Shown here piece after piece: positions 5,670 to 6,087 of a stretch of DNA of 6,087 bases (the first letter of the stretch is position 1; every line of letters begins with the position of its first letter). Origin of the DNA: Spartobacteria bacterium. Its GTDB lineage: Bacteria > Verrucomicrobiota > Verrucomicrobiia > Chthoniobacterales > Chthoniobacteraceae. Position numbers and translations under genes: made by a program. The stretch covers positions 1 through 6,087 of the forward strand of contig JANXZI010000457.1 of the NCBI GenBank assembly GCA_025355595.1. The letters run 5' to 3'. The notes beneath the pieces are model-generated. The model saw only the letters and a program-made list of their open reading frames with translations, ran no database searches and was not told the origin of the DNA.

Positions 5670-5739
5670 GCGCGAACGGAAGTTCGCGACAGACGAGGAA
5701 TGCGCGCACGGCTCCGCGAGCTACCGCTCGCGCCTACGG
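5664..5739. repeat. 76-bp nested palindromic element at the end of larC2
   Basis: The outer arms CCGTAGGCGCG (5664-5674) and CGCGCCTACGG (5729-5739) are perfect 11-bp inverted repeats. Inside are two further hairpins with 7-bp stems and four-base loops: CGCGAAC-GGAA-GTTCGCG (5671-5688) and CGCGAGC-TACC-GCTCGCG (5715-5732). The inner stems overlap the outer arms, so two alternative folds are possible. The larC2 stop codon TAG (5667-5669) is part of the left arm. The layout resembles REP/BIME-type elements or a miniature element. It may act as a terminator or message stabiliser between larC2 and purB. Confidence 0.7.
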
Positions 5740-5791
5740 AGCAGCTTCCAGCTTGCCGACTGCGGGCGCGGCTCACATCTTCCGCGCCCTC

Positions 5792-6087
5792 ATGATTGAA
5801 CGCTACACGCTGCCCGAGATGGCGGCCATCTGGACCGAACAGCGCAAATACGAAATCTGGCTCGAAATCGAGACGCTCGCCTGCGAGGCGCAGGCGCAAC
5901 TCGGCCACATCCCGAAAGAAGACGCGAAGACGATTCGCGAGAAGGCGAAGTTCGTCCTCGCGGAGGTCATGGAGATCGAGAAGCGCACGAACCACGACGT
6001 GATCGCGTTCCTTGAAAACGTCGCGAGCTACGCCGGCCCCGCGTGCCGCTGGATGCACCAGGGCATGACGAGCAGCGATGTGCTCGA
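5792..6087 (+). CDS. purB: Adenylosuccinate lyase PurB (3' partial)
   Basis: The first 98 residues of adenylosuccinate lyase, a homotetrameric cytoplasmic enzyme of the fumarase/aspartase superfamily. It releases fumarate from SAICAR and from adenylosuccinate in purine biosynthesis. The N-terminus MIERYTLPEMAAIWTEQRKY and the spacing follow the Bacillus-type enzyme closely. RTNHDVIAFL contains H68 and HQGMTSSDVL contains H89; both histidines sit at the positions numbered 68 and 89 in the B. subtilis enzyme. TSSD (93-96) is a conserved substrate-binding motif. The start at 5792 matches the family beginning. The frame is open to the window edge and the rest of the gene, with the signature loop, lies outside. 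It starts 52 bases after the palindromic element following larC2. No Shine-Dalgarno sequence is evident. Confidence 0.95.
   Translation, partial: MIERYTLPEMAAIWTEQRKYEIWLEIETLACEAQAQLGHIPKEDAKTIREKAKFVLAEVMEIEKRTNHDVIAFLENVASYAGPACRWMHQGMTSSDVL

Overview
The window is about 6.1 kb of GC-rich DNA (roughly 60-65% by eye). It most resembles a chromosome of the Verrucomicrobiota or a close relative. This placement is an inference from the type of hypothetical families, the near absence of Shine-Dalgarno sequences before clear genes, and the abundant short palindromes at gene ends. No rRNA, tRNA, CRISPR array, transposase or phage gene is visible.

Left part (1-2400): the window opens inside the 3' part of a conserved hypothetical gene with a fibronectin-III-like tail. 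Twenty bases later a 551-residue protein begins. It carries a beta-class DNA methyltransferase (DPPF first, DPFCGCGT later) and a C-terminal Mrr-like nuclease domain. Its central, probably target-recognition, segment is visibly less GC-rich than its flanks. The next 311 bases hold the decayed tail of a TPR-type protein and two strong inverted repeats, but no intact gene.

Middle (2393-3112): two short overlapping minus-strand genes form a translationally coupled pair. The first looks like an antitoxin-type small protein; the second is an unknown 81-residue protein. Divergent from them is a 69-residue ORF. It appears to be a FadL/OmpP1-type outer-membrane protein whose N-terminal and C-terminal ends have been joined by an in-frame internal deletion.

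Right part (3195-6087), all on the plus strand: hisA (histidine biosynthesis), larC in two pieces, and the start of purB (purine biosynthesis). LarC inserts nickel into the pincer cofactor of lactate racemase-type enzymes. Here its N-terminal part contains a histidine-rich insertion of about 142 residues with 53 His. The two larC pieces lie in the same reading frame, separated by one TAA and six sense codons. This differs from the frameshift arrangement known in Lactobacillus plantarum. No larA, larB or larE is in the window, so the recipient enzyme is unknown.

A recurring theme is that three gene ends (the first ORF, hisA and larC2) fall in or against inverted-repeat elements, so that the repeat supplies or abuts the stop codon. 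The most interesting points are the split, His-rich LarC, the methyltransferase-nuclease fusion, the small coupled gene pair, and these gene-end repeats.
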